This document shows positions 17,019 to 25,691 of a stretch of DNA of 64,000 nt, piece by piece. The translations under genes were made by a program, and so were the position numbers. Within the stretch, counting starts at the first letter, position 1, and each line of letters opens with the position of its first letter. Under the pieces are notes generated by a model. The model saw only the letters and a list, made by a program, of their open reading frames with translations. It had not been told where the DNA came from and ran no database searches. The stretch lies in contig QQVE01000046.1 in NCBI GenBank assembly GCA_003389325.1, positions 62,001 to 126,000 of the forward strand. Reading direction: 5' to 3'. This DNA comes from Planctomycetota bacterium (GTDB lineage: Bacteria > Planctomycetota > Planctomycetia > Pirellulales > PALSA-1355).

Positions 17019-18689
17019 TCACGCTTCACGCTCGAAGCACACCAGGCAGATGTCGTCGCTCTGCAGGCGACCGCGGATGAAACGCCGCACGTCGTCCAAA
17101 AGCGCCTGGCCTAACTCTTCGACGCCCGCGGGCGCGGCCCCCAGGGTGCTGCGCAAGCGTTTGCTGCCGTAGACGTCGCCGGCGGCGTTCATGGCTTCGG
17201 TAATACCGTCGGTATAAAGGATGAACGTGTCGCCCGGCTCGAGCGGCATTTCGACCTGCTTGTAGCGGGGCTCGGCGTCGCAGCCCAGCGGCAGCCCGGC
17301 ATCGTTGCCGCCCAAAGCCTCGATCAGCGAACCACGGCGGCGCAGCGGCGGCAGATGGCCGGCGTTGACCATCGTCAGTACGTGCGACTTCGGATCGAGA
17401 ACGCACAAGACGAAGGTGACAAAGTGATAGTTGAGCGTCTCGCTGGAAAGGTCCTGGTTGAGTTGCTCGACCGCCTCGGCCGGCGTGCCGCACGTGGCCA
17501 GGCAGTAGCGCACCTCGGCACAGAAGTTGGCCATCAATAGTGCCGCCGAAACGCCTTTGCCGGCCACGTCGCCGATGGCCAGCGCCAACCGCCCGTCGGG
17601 CAGCAGCACGTAGGCAAAGTAGTCCCCACCCACCTCGTCGGCCGGCTGGTAGTAGTCGTAGAACTGATAGCCCTCGACCTCCGGACGACTCTGCGGCAGA
17701 AACTGCAACTGCACTTGCTTGGCCGTGCCCAGGTGGCGTTTGTAGGTGCCGACGTCCCAGATCGTGTGCTTGGCCCCGGCCGATTCGACCCCCTGGGCCG
17801 CGATTGTGGCCACACTGGCCAGCACGTCCAGGTCGCTCTGGTCAAAACGGTTTCGGGCATCGGTCGTATCGAGATAGACGATCCCCAGCGGCCGCCGCGA
17901 GGGGCCCATCAGCGGCGCGCAAATCATCGACAGGCTGTGCACCTCGAACACCGACTGACTCTCCTCGGTCGGGTCCGAGGGCGCGTCGTCCATCAGGATC
18001 GCTTCGGCCGTGCTCATTACGTGCAATGCCATCTTGCGGCTGATGGGGCCGAACGTCATGCTGTGCCCCGATTCGCTCTGCCGGTGCTTGATGGCCCGCG
18101 GCACGAGATGTCCCTCGGCGCCTTCCTCGAGCAGGATGTAGCCGCGCGACGATTGCGGAAAGATCTCGAACAAGCTGTCCAGGATCTTAGGCAGAATCTG
18201 ATCGACGTCCAACTCGCCTTCCAGGTCAAGCGAGATCTTCAAGGCCGCCCGAAACCGCGCCTGGGAAGTGGCATCGTCGGCATCCTTGTGAGCCGGCGAG
18301 GGCACTTGCCGCGCAGCGTCGATCTCGCGATTGGCTTCCTCGGGCAACGGCACGTCGGCCAGCGTCTCCTCCAAATCATCGTCCGTTTCGGCCGGAGGCG
18401 CGCCGGCGTGAAAGATCGTGACGACTTCGTAAATGTGAATCCGATCCTGGTCCTTGATCGGCGTACGCCCTTCGAGCCGGCGCCCGTTGAGATACGTGCC
18501 GTTGAGGCTCGACAGGTCCTCGATGAAGAAGCCCTCGGCGGTGCGCACGATGCGGGCGTGCTGCCGCGACACCGTGTGGTTGTTCACCACGATGTCGCAG
18601 AACTGATCGCGTCCGACTAGCATTTCGTCGTCCGTGAGTTCAAAGAACTCGCGTCCGTTGTCGCCGATGCAGACTTCGAGCGTGGGCAT
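17019..18689 (-). CDS. FHA-GAF-PP2C (SpoIIE-type) serine phosphatase
   Basis: This is a 556-residue cytoplasmic protein starting at ATG 18689 (AAGGGG upstream). Domains: an FHA domain (about 1-98) with the phosphothreonine-binding pattern GRD ... SRQHARI ... LSSLNGTYLNG; an acidic linker; a GAF sensor domain (about 145-300); and a PP2C/RsbU-SpoIIE phosphatase domain (about 320-556) with the metal motifs VGGDYFAY, IGDVAGKG and ILYTDGITEA. Such proteins read a phosphorylated partner through FHA and dephosphorylate anti-sigma-antagonist-type regulators. No kinase or STAS partner is encoded next to it. It is the only clear signalling phosphatase in the window. Confidence 0.92.
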   Translation of the reverse strand: MPTLEVCIGDNGREFFELTDDEMLVGRDQFCDIVVNNHTVSRQHARIVRTAEGFFIEDLSSLNGTYLNGRRLEGRTPIKDQDRIHIYEVVTIFHAGAPPAETDDDLEETLADVPLPEEANREIDAARQVPSPAHKDADDATSQARFRAALKISLDLEGELDVDQILPKILDSLFEIFPQSSRGYILLEEGAEGHLVPRAIKHRQSESGHSMTFGPISRKMALHVMSTAEAILMDDAPSDPTEESQSVFEVHSLSMICAPLMGPSRRPLGIVYLDTTDARNRFDQSDLDVLASVATIAAQGVESAGAKHTIWDVGTYKRHLGTAKQVQLQFLPQSRPEVEGYQFYDYYQPADEVGGDYFAYVLLPDGRLALAIGDVAGKGVSAALLMANFCAEVRYCLATCGTPAEAVEQLNQDLSSETLNYHFVTFVLCVLDPKSHVLTMVNAGHLPPLRRRGSLIEALGGNDAGLPLGCDAEPRYKQVEMPLEPGDTFILYTDGITEAMNAAGDVYGSKRLRSTLGAAPAGVEELGQALLDDVRRFIRGRLQSDDICLVCFEREA

Positions 18690-18997
18690 CGCAAAGGCCC
18701 CTTTGCGCAGGATGCCGTGGTGCCGGGGGAAGGCTAGACTGGTTGACACCCCGGATTGCCAGAACGGCCCCCTGAAATTCACTTTCCCATTCGCGTCGGA
18801 CTGTGTCAATCGAGTTCTCATCGCCGTCGCTTTCGGCGCGCGTTGGCGGCATCAGGCCCGGGCGGCAAGGCGGGTTGGCTCGTGCAAGCGCCGCTTCCGG
18901 AACGCTCGGTGGGTCGTGTCCCTGGTTTGTGCACGCATCGGCCGGGCGCAGGTGCGCCCGATTGTGTATTCGCCGAGAGGATCTCGATCTTGGCCGT
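18690..18997. other. 308-bp gap
   Basis: No gene is seen. A 7-bp stem with a 4-base loop (18943-18949 with 18954-18960) lies downstream of the DUF1501 gene but lacks a T-run. The promoter of the phosphatase gene is presumably here; I cannot point to convincing -35 and -10 boxes. Confidence 0.4.
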
Positions 18998-20416
18998 TCA
19001 GCCGAGATCGGAAATGGGCCGGCCGACGCTCAAACTGCGGTGCATTTGCTGAAACTCGTCTTCGTAGCGGGCGTCGGGATCGACGCCCAGGTGCGAAAGC
19101 ACCGTGGCCGACAAGTCGGCCGGTGAAACGGGCTTGTCCTGCACGTAGCCGCCGGTCTTGGTCGTCGAGCCATAGACCTGGCCGCCGCGAACGCCGCCGC
19201 CCGCCAGCAGCACCGTGAAAGCATGCGGCCAGTGATCCCGTCCCGTCTTGGCCGTCATGCCGTTTTGCACCACCTGGCCGATTTTCGGCGTGCGGCCAAA
19301 CTCGCCGGTGACCACGACCAAGGTCGACTCCAGCAGCCCGCGCTGGTCGAGATCGGCCAAGAACGCCGAAAAGCTCTGATCGAACCGCGGGGCCAGCCGC
19401 TGTTTGAGCGACGGAAAGTTGTTGTCGTGCGTGTCCCAAAACGGCGAGACCTTTTCGTTGCGCGTCTCGTCGTCCCAGTTGACCGTCACCAGCGAAACAC
19501 CCGCCTCGACCAACCGTCGGGCCAACAGCAGGCTCTGGCCGAACTTCGTCTCGCCGTAGCGCTCGCGCAGCGCCGCCGTCTCGCGATCGAGCCGGAATGC
19601 CTGATGCGCGTGAATGTCGCCCAGCATCGAAAACGCCGTCTGCACGTGACGATCGAACGTCTGCACGGCCAGCCCCGGCTCAAGCGGCTCCGGCAACGAC
19701 GACTTGAGCTTGTGTAGCAGCTCGCGGCGGGCCACGACGCGGTCGAGGCCCACATCTTCGGCCAGCTTGATTCCCTGCACCTCGAATTGCTGATCGCTCG
19801 GATCGCCCTTGACGAGGAACGGGTTGTGCATATCGCCCATCCGCCCGCCCGTCTGTCCGGCAATGCGCTTGTCTTGCCCGGCGAACTGGATGTACCACGG
19901 CAGCACGACGCTCGGCGGCAGCGGACCCCGCTGCTCGGCAAACCGCATCGTCAGCGACGCCAGCGAAGGCCAGTCCTCGGGCCGCGCTTGATCCGTCACC
20001 GGCGGGCCAAAGTAGGGACGCCCGCTGAACATCTCGCTGCACGCGGGCCCATGGACCGGCATCCGGTGCTCCATCGAACGCAGCAGGCAGAGCTTGTCCA
20101 TCTGTGCCGCCAGTTTCGGCAGATGCTCGCAGATCTGGATGCCGGGCACGTTGGTGGCCGCGGGGCGAAACTCGCCGCGGATTTCGGCCGGCGCGTCGGG
20201 CTTCATGTCCCATAGGTCGATGTGGCTGGGACCCCCGAACAGAAACACGAACACGCACGAGCGCGCCGGCCGTCTGCCCGCGCGCGGAGCGGCAGCCCGC
20301 AGAGCCGCCAAGTCCACGCTGCTCAAGCCCAGCAGGCTCAACGCGCCGGCCCGCAGCAACTCGCGCCGCGTGGCACGCCCGGCCTGATCGGACTTCGGGC
20401 CGAAAACGGAGAACAT
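18998..20416 (-). CDS. DUF1501 (sulfatase-like) exported protein
   Basis: This is a 472-residue protein starting at ATG 20416. The N terminus carries an atypical twin-arginine signal (RATRRELLRAGALSLLGLSS). The alkaline-phosphatase-superfamily-like body shows FLFGGPSHIDLWDMKPDAP, RSMEHRMPVHG, TVNWDDETR, VVVTGEFGRTP and GRDHWPHAFT, all typical of DUF1501. In planctomycetes these proteins are usually encoded beside a DUF1549/DUF1553 cytochrome protein; no such partner lies here, so this copy is an orphan. Its function is unknown; it is predicted to act outside the cytoplasm. Confidence 0.92.
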   Translation of the reverse strand: MFSVFGPKSDQAGRATRRELLRAGALSLLGLSSVDLAALRAAAPRAGRRPARSCVFVFLFGGPSHIDLWDMKPDAPAEIRGEFRPAATNVPGIQICEHLPKLAAQMDKLCLLRSMEHRMPVHGPACSEMFSGRPYFGPPVTDQARPEDWPSLASLTMRFAEQRGPLPPSVVLPWYIQFAGQDKRIAGQTGGRMGDMHNPFLVKGDPSDQQFEVQGIKLAEDVGLDRVVARRELLHKLKSSLPEPLEPGLAVQTFDRHVQTAFSMLGDIHAHQAFRLDRETAALRERYGETKFGQSLLLARRLVEAGVSLVTVNWDDETRNEKVSPFWDTHDNNFPSLKQRLAPRFDQSFSAFLADLDQRGLLESTLVVVTGEFGRTPKIGQVVQNGMTAKTGRDHWPHAFTVLLAGGGVRGGQVYGSTTKTGGYVQDKPVSPADLSATVLSHLGVDPDARYEDEFQQMHRSLSVGRPISDLG

Positions 20417-20770
20417 CGGTCCCTCGCGCTGCCGACATGGGGGTGCTATCGCCCCGAGCCGGACATCAGAGGTGCTCGACTTATCTGGCCAAAAGACGGT
20501 GGGCGACCGCCTTTCGTCTCGACCGCGCGTAGGAGGCCGAGCCTTATCCGCCCACCGTAAGGCCTTTTATACACGATCCTTCGGGGCGGAATCCACTAGC
20601 AAAAACGCCACCCGGGGAGTCGCCCTGAGGCCAGGTACGCCAGATAGTTTTTTCCCGCGGACGGTGACGGCTCACCACCGGCCGGCAACTAGCCTTGCAA
20701 CGAAATGCCCAGGGGGCCTATCCTTGCGGCCCCCAAATTACTCCCCGCCAGAAACGGCCACGAGCCAACC
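20417..20770. other. 354-bp gap upstream of the DUF1501 gene
   Basis: No gene is seen. It contains a possible minus-strand promoter (20566-20595). A 7-bp GC hairpin (20712-20718 with 20728-20734) has no T-run on either strand. Confidence 0.4.
20566..20595 (-). promoter_or_regulatory. possible promoter for the DUF1501 gene
   Basis: On the minus strand TATAAA (20571-20566) lies 18 bases downstream of TGGATT (20595-20590). This would give a leader of about 140 bases before ATG 20416. It is based on sequence resemblance only. Confidence 0.3.
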
Positions 20771-20881
20771 ATGAATATCCTGCTAGCCGCCCTCCTGATT
20801 TCGCCGCTGCTGTTGGCGCTCGACCTCTGGACGGCACCGCGTCCCGACCGTCGCGTCAAGCTCAAGGGGCGCAGCCTCTAG
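20771..20881 (+). CDS. possible 36-residue membrane microprotein
   Basis: A short frame starts at ATG 20771: a hydrophobic N-terminal segment (ILLAALLISPLLLALDLW) followed by a basic tail (RPDRRVKLKGRSL). It would be a single-pass membrane peptide with the positive end inside. There is no ribosome binding site before the ATG, so it may be chance. It lies 95 bp upstream of the ceramidase-like gene on the same strand. Confidence 0.3.
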   Translation: MNILLAALLISPLLLALDLWTAPRPDRRVKLKGRSL

Positions 20882-20976
20882 CGGCCGCCTGCCGCCCGAT
20901 TTGACGCTGCCCTACCCTGCCGACGACAATAGGCCCCAATTCGGGCCTGTAGGAATCAACCGTCGGGGAGTCTCTC

Positions 20977-22344
20977 ATGTTTCGAGTCGGTGACTGCTGC
21001 CTGGTCGCGTTTCTGTGCTTCGCGCTGGCGGCCGTGGCGGCAGCCGATCCGCTCTCGATCTGCACCTTCCAAAGCGACGCCACGCCTCCCTTGGGCAGCC
21101 CCTTGTGCCAGGGCGGCGTCCAGCCGGCGCAGGAAATCGTCGATCCGCTCACCGTCCGCGGCGTGGTGCTGCTGCCTGGCGACGACAAGCCGATCGTGCT
21201 GTGCGCCGTCGATTGGGTGGGTATCGGTAACGGCGGATACGACCTGTTTCGCCAAACGCTAGCCGACGCCGCCGGCACTTCGGTCGACCGCGTGGCCCTG
21301 CACACACTGCACCAGCACGATGCCCCCGGCTTCGACACCGATGCCGAGGCACTCTTGGCCGCACAGTCCAAGAGCGGGCTGCTCTATCACGTGGCCTTCG
21401 CCCAACGGGCGATCGATCGGGCCGCCGCGGCGCTCACGAAGTCGCTGAAACATCCCCAGGTCGTCACCCACCTGGGCACGGGCGCCGCCGAGGTCGAAAA
21501 AGTGGCTTCCAATCGCCGCATCCTCGGCGACGACGGCAAGGTGAAGTACGTGCGCTATAGCGCCTCGCGCATCGAAGAGGCCGTCGCCGCCCCCGAAGGC
21601 GTGATCGATCCCCTGGTCCGCGTGGTCAGCTTCTGGAACGACGACCAACCGCTGGCCGTGATGAGCTATTACGCCACGCACCCGCAAAGCTATTACGGCC
21701 AGGGCGGCGTCAGTTGGGATTTTGTCGGCATGGCCCGGGCGCAGCGTGAAGAGGCGGTGCCCGGCGTGCCTCACATCCACTTCAACGGCGCCGGCGGCAA
21801 CGTGGCGGCCGGCAAGTACAACGACGGCTCGCCCGAGCGCCGGCCCGAGTTGGCCGGGCGGCTGGCCGCCGGCATGGCCAAAGCCTGGGAGGCCACGAAG
21901 CGCGTGCCCGTCGACGGCTCGGACGTCGGCTGGCGCACCTGCGACGTGCGGCTGCCGCTGCGCGACATCCTCAAGGAAGACGAACTGGTCGAGATGCTTC
22001 AGGATTCGTCCGTGCCGGTCAAGCAGCGCGTCCGCGCCGCACGCGACCTGGCCTTCGTTCGCCGCGCGCGGGCCGATCGCCCCATCCAACTGAGCTGCCT
22101 GACGCTGCCGGGCACCTACATCGTGCACATGCCCGGCGAGCTGTTCGTGGAGTATCAACTGGCCGCGGCCAAGATGCAGCCCGACGCGATGGTATGCATG
22201 GCGGCCTACGGCGACTACGGTCCCGGCTATATCGGCACCGAAATCGCTTACGCGCAAGGCGGCTACGAAACCAGCTACGTCTCGCGCACTGCTCCCGAGG
22301 TGGAAGGCGTGCTGATGGACGCCCTCCGGGAACTGCTCCAGTAG
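20977..22344 (+). CDS. secreted neutral/alkaline ceramidase-like hydrolase
   Basis: This is a 455-residue protein starting at ATG 20977 with GGGGAG upstream and a signal peptide (1-23). It follows the N-terminal domain of the neutral ceramidase superfamily: SDATPPLGSPL near the start, LCAVDWVGIGNGG, the zinc-ligand-like segment LHTLHQHDAPG, SYYATHPQSYYG, and FNGAGGNVAAGKYND. True neutral ceramidases cut the amide bond of ceramide and are longer (about 650-750 residues, with an Ig-like C-terminal domain). This one ends after the catalytic domain, as many planctomycete homologues do, so the substrate may be another amide lipid or glycan. It precedes the acylase-esterase fusion by about 200 bp on the same strand. 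Confidence 0.8.
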   Translation: MFRVGDCCLVAFLCFALAAVAAADPLSICTFQSDATPPLGSPLCQGGVQPAQEIVDPLTVRGVVLLPGDDKPIVLCAVDWVGIGNGGYDLFRQTLADAAGTSVDRVALHTLHQHDAPGFDTDAEALLAAQSKSGLLYHVAFAQRAIDRAAAALTKSLKHPQVVTHLGTGAAEVEKVASNRRILGDDGKVKYVRYSASRIEEAVAAPEGVIDPLVRVVSFWNDDQPLAVMSYYATHPQSYYGQGGVSWDFVGMARAQREEAVPGVPHIHFNGAGGNVAAGKYNDGSPERRPELAGRLAAGMAKAWEATKRVPVDGSDVGWRTCDVRLPLRDILKEDELVEMLQDSSVPVKQRVRAARDLAFVRRARADRPIQLSCLTLPGTYIVHMPGELFVEYQLAAAKMQPDAMVCMAAYGDYGPGYIGTEIAYAQGGYETSYVSRTAPEVEGVLMDALRELLQ

Positions 22345-22541
22345 CCCCGGCACGCCGTGCCCCACTTCTGGCGTGAACCCGATGCGTCCTGCGCGCCCCG
22401 ATTCCGATGAATCGGCGGCCCGCGTTGCGCCGGTTTTGCAACGCTCCGCGGCACGATTACAATCGGAACTCGGTCCACCGTGCGGGCACCCGCGGTGTCC
22501 CCAGCGCTCTTCCTTCTGGCTCCCATCGAGGAAACTCTGTC

Positions 22542-25517
22542 ATGATTCGCTCTCGTTTCGGCAATCGGTTGTGGGCGGCGATGCTGCTCGTGGTGTTGGT
22601 CGGGTCGGTAACGGCCCAGGCTCGCGAAGAGATCACGATCTATCGCGACGGCTTCGGCACCCCGCACGTGTTTGCCGACTCAGCCGAGGGCGCTTGCTTC
22701 GGCCACGGCTACGCGCAGGCCAGCGACCGGCTGGAAGAACTGCTCAAGCAATACATGCGTGCCAGCGGCACGATGAGCGAGGCCTTCGGCCCCAGCTTTT
22801 TTCGCGACGACTACCGCCAGCGGCTCTACCGCCATGCGGCGGTGTCGAAGGAAAAGTATCCTTCGCTCGACGACAAGACCCGTTCGCTGATCGAGGCCTA
22901 CCAGGCCGGCGTGAAGCAATACATGGCCGAGCATCCTTCCGAAGTGCCCGACTGGGCGCCCGAGATCGAGCCCTGGATGTGCGTGGCCCTGGGCCGCTAC
23001 ATCATCTGGGGCTGGCCCGAAGGCGAGGCCGGCGGCGACTTGCGGCGCATCGGCATCGAGCCCGATCCGGTTGAGTATCACGGGTCGAACGAGTGGCTCG
23101 TGGCCGCCGACCGCACGGCGTACGACGCGCCCATCGCGCTGATCGATCCGCACCTGAGTTGGTACGGGGCGTTTCGTTTCTACGAGGCACGGCTGTACGG
23201 CGGCGAGATCGAGTTCTCAGGGATGGCCATCCTCGGCAACCCGTTGCCGGCCCTGGGGCATAGCCGCTACTGCTCGATCGCCATGACCACCGGCGGCCCC
23301 GACACCTCGGACGTGTACGAAGAGGAGCTCAACCCCGACAATCCGCGTCAATACCGCTACGACGGCGCGTGGCTCGACATGGAAGTCATTCCCGAGGTGA
23401 TCAAGGTCAAGACCGACGAGGGCGTTGACGAGCAAACGGTCGAAATCGAATACACGCGCCACGGCCCCGTGGTGGCCCGCAAGGACGGCAAGGCCTACGT
23501 GTTTGCCATTCCCTACGCCGACCAAGTGGGCCTGGCCGAGCAGACTTACAAGATGTGCGTCGCCAAGAACCTCGAGGAAATGAAAGAGGCTCTGGCGATG
23601 CAGCAGCTCATGATGCAGAACATCATGATCGGCACGACCGAGGGCGACATCTACTACGTACGCGTCGGCCGCGTGCCCGTGCGTCCCAAGGGCTACGACC
23701 ACAAGGGAGCCATGCCCGGCAACACGTCGAAGGCCGACTGGCAGGGCATTCACCCGTTTGAGGATCTCGTGCAGATCGAGAATCCGCCGCAGGGCTACAT
23801 GCAGAACTGCAACGTCAGCCCGCAGTTTCTGATGAAGGGCTGTCCGCTCGAGCCCTCGCCCGAAGCCCCCTACCTGTTCAACGGCTTTACCAGCTTCGAC
23901 AACGCCCACGACAACCCGCTGCACCAGCGGGCCGCGATGTGCGTCGAGCTGTTGCACAATGCACAGAACATGACCGTCGACCAGGCGATCGACATCGCCA
24001 TGAGCCCGGCCGTCTACGGGGTCGAGCCCTGGCAGGAACTGCTGCGCAAGGCCTGGTCGGACAGCAAGAACGCAGGCGATAACGAGGATCTCCGGACGTT
24101 CTACGAGCTGATCATCCACTGGAACGGTCGCTGCGATGCCAACAGCACCGGCGCGATCGCCTACAAATACTGGAAGGAACTATTCGGCGACGACGTGAAA
24201 ACGGCCGACCGGGCCGGCATGCCGCCGCCGGAAAGCGTCACCGACGAGATGCTGCTGGAGAAACTGGCCGCCGCCGCGAAGGCCCTGAAGAAAGACTTCG
24301 GCCGGCTCGACGTGGCCTACGGCGACGTCTATCGCGTCGGACGCCGAGGGACTGGCGAGAACTGGCCCGTCAGCGGCGGCTCGGTCCGTCAGATCGCCAC
24401 CCCCCGGGCGATCAGCTTCGACCGGCTCGACGGCACGCCGCAGTACCTGGGTCGCGGCGGCCAGACGAGCACGCAGATCGTGCTGCTCACCGAACCGCCC
24501 AAGTCGTGGACCGTGCTTCCGCTCGGCGAAAGCGACGACGCCGACAGCCCGCACTATGACGATCAGGCCGAAAAGCTGTTTAGCCACGGCCGCATGAAGC
24601 CGACCTACTTTCTCGACAAAGAAGGCCTGCTCGACCACGCGACCGACAAGGTCGTCGTCTACCGCAACGGCGACGCCCCGGCCCCGCAGCCCGCTAAGAA
24701 GGCCAAGAAGCAGGCTGTCTACAAGCAGACGCAGAACATCGTCTACGGCGAGACCGACGGCATCGGGCTCGTGCTCGACGTGTTCGCCCCCACCGGCAAG
24801 TCGAACGGCCTGGGCATCGTCGACGTGGCCAGCGGCGCCTACCACAGCGACCGCGGCAAGATGGACGAACATCGTCGGGCTCGCGTCTACGACACCTTCT
24901 GCGGCAAGGGCTACACCATGTTCGCCGTGCGGCCCGGCTCGATCACCAAGTTCAGCGTGCCCGAGATGGCGAAGAACCTCGACAAGGGCATCGCCTGGGT
25001 CAAGGAGCACGCCGACCAGTACGGCATCGATCCGAATCGATTGGGACTGACCGGTGCCTCGGCCGGCGGGCACCTGGCGTCGCTGGCCGCGGTCACGGCC
25101 GACGACAGCACCGCCGTCAAAGCGGCCGGTGTGTTCTTCCCGCCCACGAACTTCCTCGAATACCGCGGGGTGAAACTCAGCGACGACGCGCCCAAGGAAC
25201 ACGTCGAGCGGCTCACGCGATTCGCGTTTCCCCCCGGCAACGGTCCGGTGAGCACGTCGGAACTGGCCGAGAAGCTCGAGGCGCTCAGCCCGGCACTGTT
25301 GGTCACGCCACAGGCGCCGCCGTTTTTGCTCATCCACGGCGACGCCGACCCGCTGGTGCCGCTCGCGCAGTCGAAGATGCTGCTGGCGGCATTGGAAAAG
25401 GCCGGCGTGCCCGCCGAGTTGATCGTCAAGAAAGGCGGGGGTCATCCCTGGCTGACGATCCACGAAGAGGTGCAGATCATGGCCGACTGGTTCGATGAGC
25501 AGTTGTCGGAGAAGTAG
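22542..25517 (+). CDS. fusion: penicillin acylase (S45 Ntn-hydrolase) + alpha/beta-hydrolase
   Basis: This is a 991-residue secreted protein starting at ATG 22542 (GAGGAA upstream) with a signal peptide (1-26). Residues ~27-700 are a peptidase-S45/penicillin-acylase unit: an A-chain region, then HGSNEW with the expected N-terminal nucleophile Ser182 freed by self-cleavage, IDPHLSWYG, TRHGPVV, and SGGSVRQI. A Lys/Ala/Pro-rich linker (about 710-730) leads into a complete alpha/beta-hydrolase domain (~731-991) with Ser840 in GASAGG, HGDADPLVP and a GGGHPW histidine. The second half is a paralogue of the separate esterase at 12250-13194. S45 enzymes cleave amides such as acyl-homoserine lactones, beta-lactam side chains or N-acyl lipids. 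Joining one to an esterase suggests a substrate with both amide and ester bonds, or two steps in one secreted protein. Confidence 0.92.
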   Translation: MIRSRFGNRLWAAMLLVVLVGSVTAQAREEITIYRDGFGTPHVFADSAEGACFGHGYAQASDRLEELLKQYMRASGTMSEAFGPSFFRDDYRQRLYRHAAVSKEKYPSLDDKTRSLIEAYQAGVKQYMAEHPSEVPDWAPEIEPWMCVALGRYIIWGWPEGEAGGDLRRIGIEPDPVEYHGSNEWLVAADRTAYDAPIALIDPHLSWYGAFRFYEARLYGGEIEFSGMAILGNPLPALGHSRYCSIAMTTGGPDTSDVYEEELNPDNPRQYRYDGAWLDMEVIPEVIKVKTDEGVDEQTVEIEYTRHGPVVARKDGKAYVFAIPYADQVGLAEQTYKMCVAKNLEEMKEALAMQQLMMQNIMIGTTEGDIYYVRVGRVPVRPKGYDHKGAMPGNTSKADWQGIHPFEDLVQIENPPQGYMQNCNVSPQFLMKGCPLEPSPEAPYLFNGFTSFDNAHDNPLHQRAAMCVELLHNAQNMTVDQAIDIAMSPAVYGVEPWQELLRKAWSDSKNAGDNEDLRTFYELIIHWNGRCDANSTGAIAYKYWKELFGDDVKTADRAGMPPPESVTDEMLLEKLAAAAKALKKDFGRLDVAYGDVYRVGRRGTGENWPVSGGSVRQIATPRAISFDRLDGTPQYLGRGGQTSTQIVLLTEPPKSWTVLPLGESDDADSPHYDDQAEKLFSHGRMKPTYFLDKEGLLDHATDKVVVYRNGDAPAPQPAKKAKKQAVYKQTQNIVYGETDGIGLVLDVFAPTGKSNGLGIVDVASGAYHSDRGKMDEHRRARVYDTFCGKGYTMFAVRPGSITKFSVPEMAKNLDKGIAWVKEHADQYGIDPNRLGLTGASAGGHLASLAAVTADDSTAVKAAGVFFPPTNFLEYRGVKLSDDAPKEHVERLTRFAFPPGNGPVSTSELAEKLEALSPALLVTPQAPPFLLIHGDADPLVPLAQSKMLLAALEKAGVPAELIVKKGGGHPWLTIHEEVQIMADWFDEQLSEK

Positions 25518-25691
25518 CATTCGGGCGCGAACAGAGCACTTTTTCTTGAGGTCGCGCTGCCCCCGAATCGCGCCGCGGGCATTGCGCGTAGAAATCGCTT
25601 AAGCGAGCGACTATTCTGGCGGCTGCCCCAAACGCCGTCGCCGATGGCTCCGGCTACACGCGCCACGTTGCCCCCCAAAACACGCCCCGCC

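Noticed and set aside
20712..20734. GC hairpin upstream of the ceramidase-like gene as a terminator
   Set aside because: No T-run on either strand.
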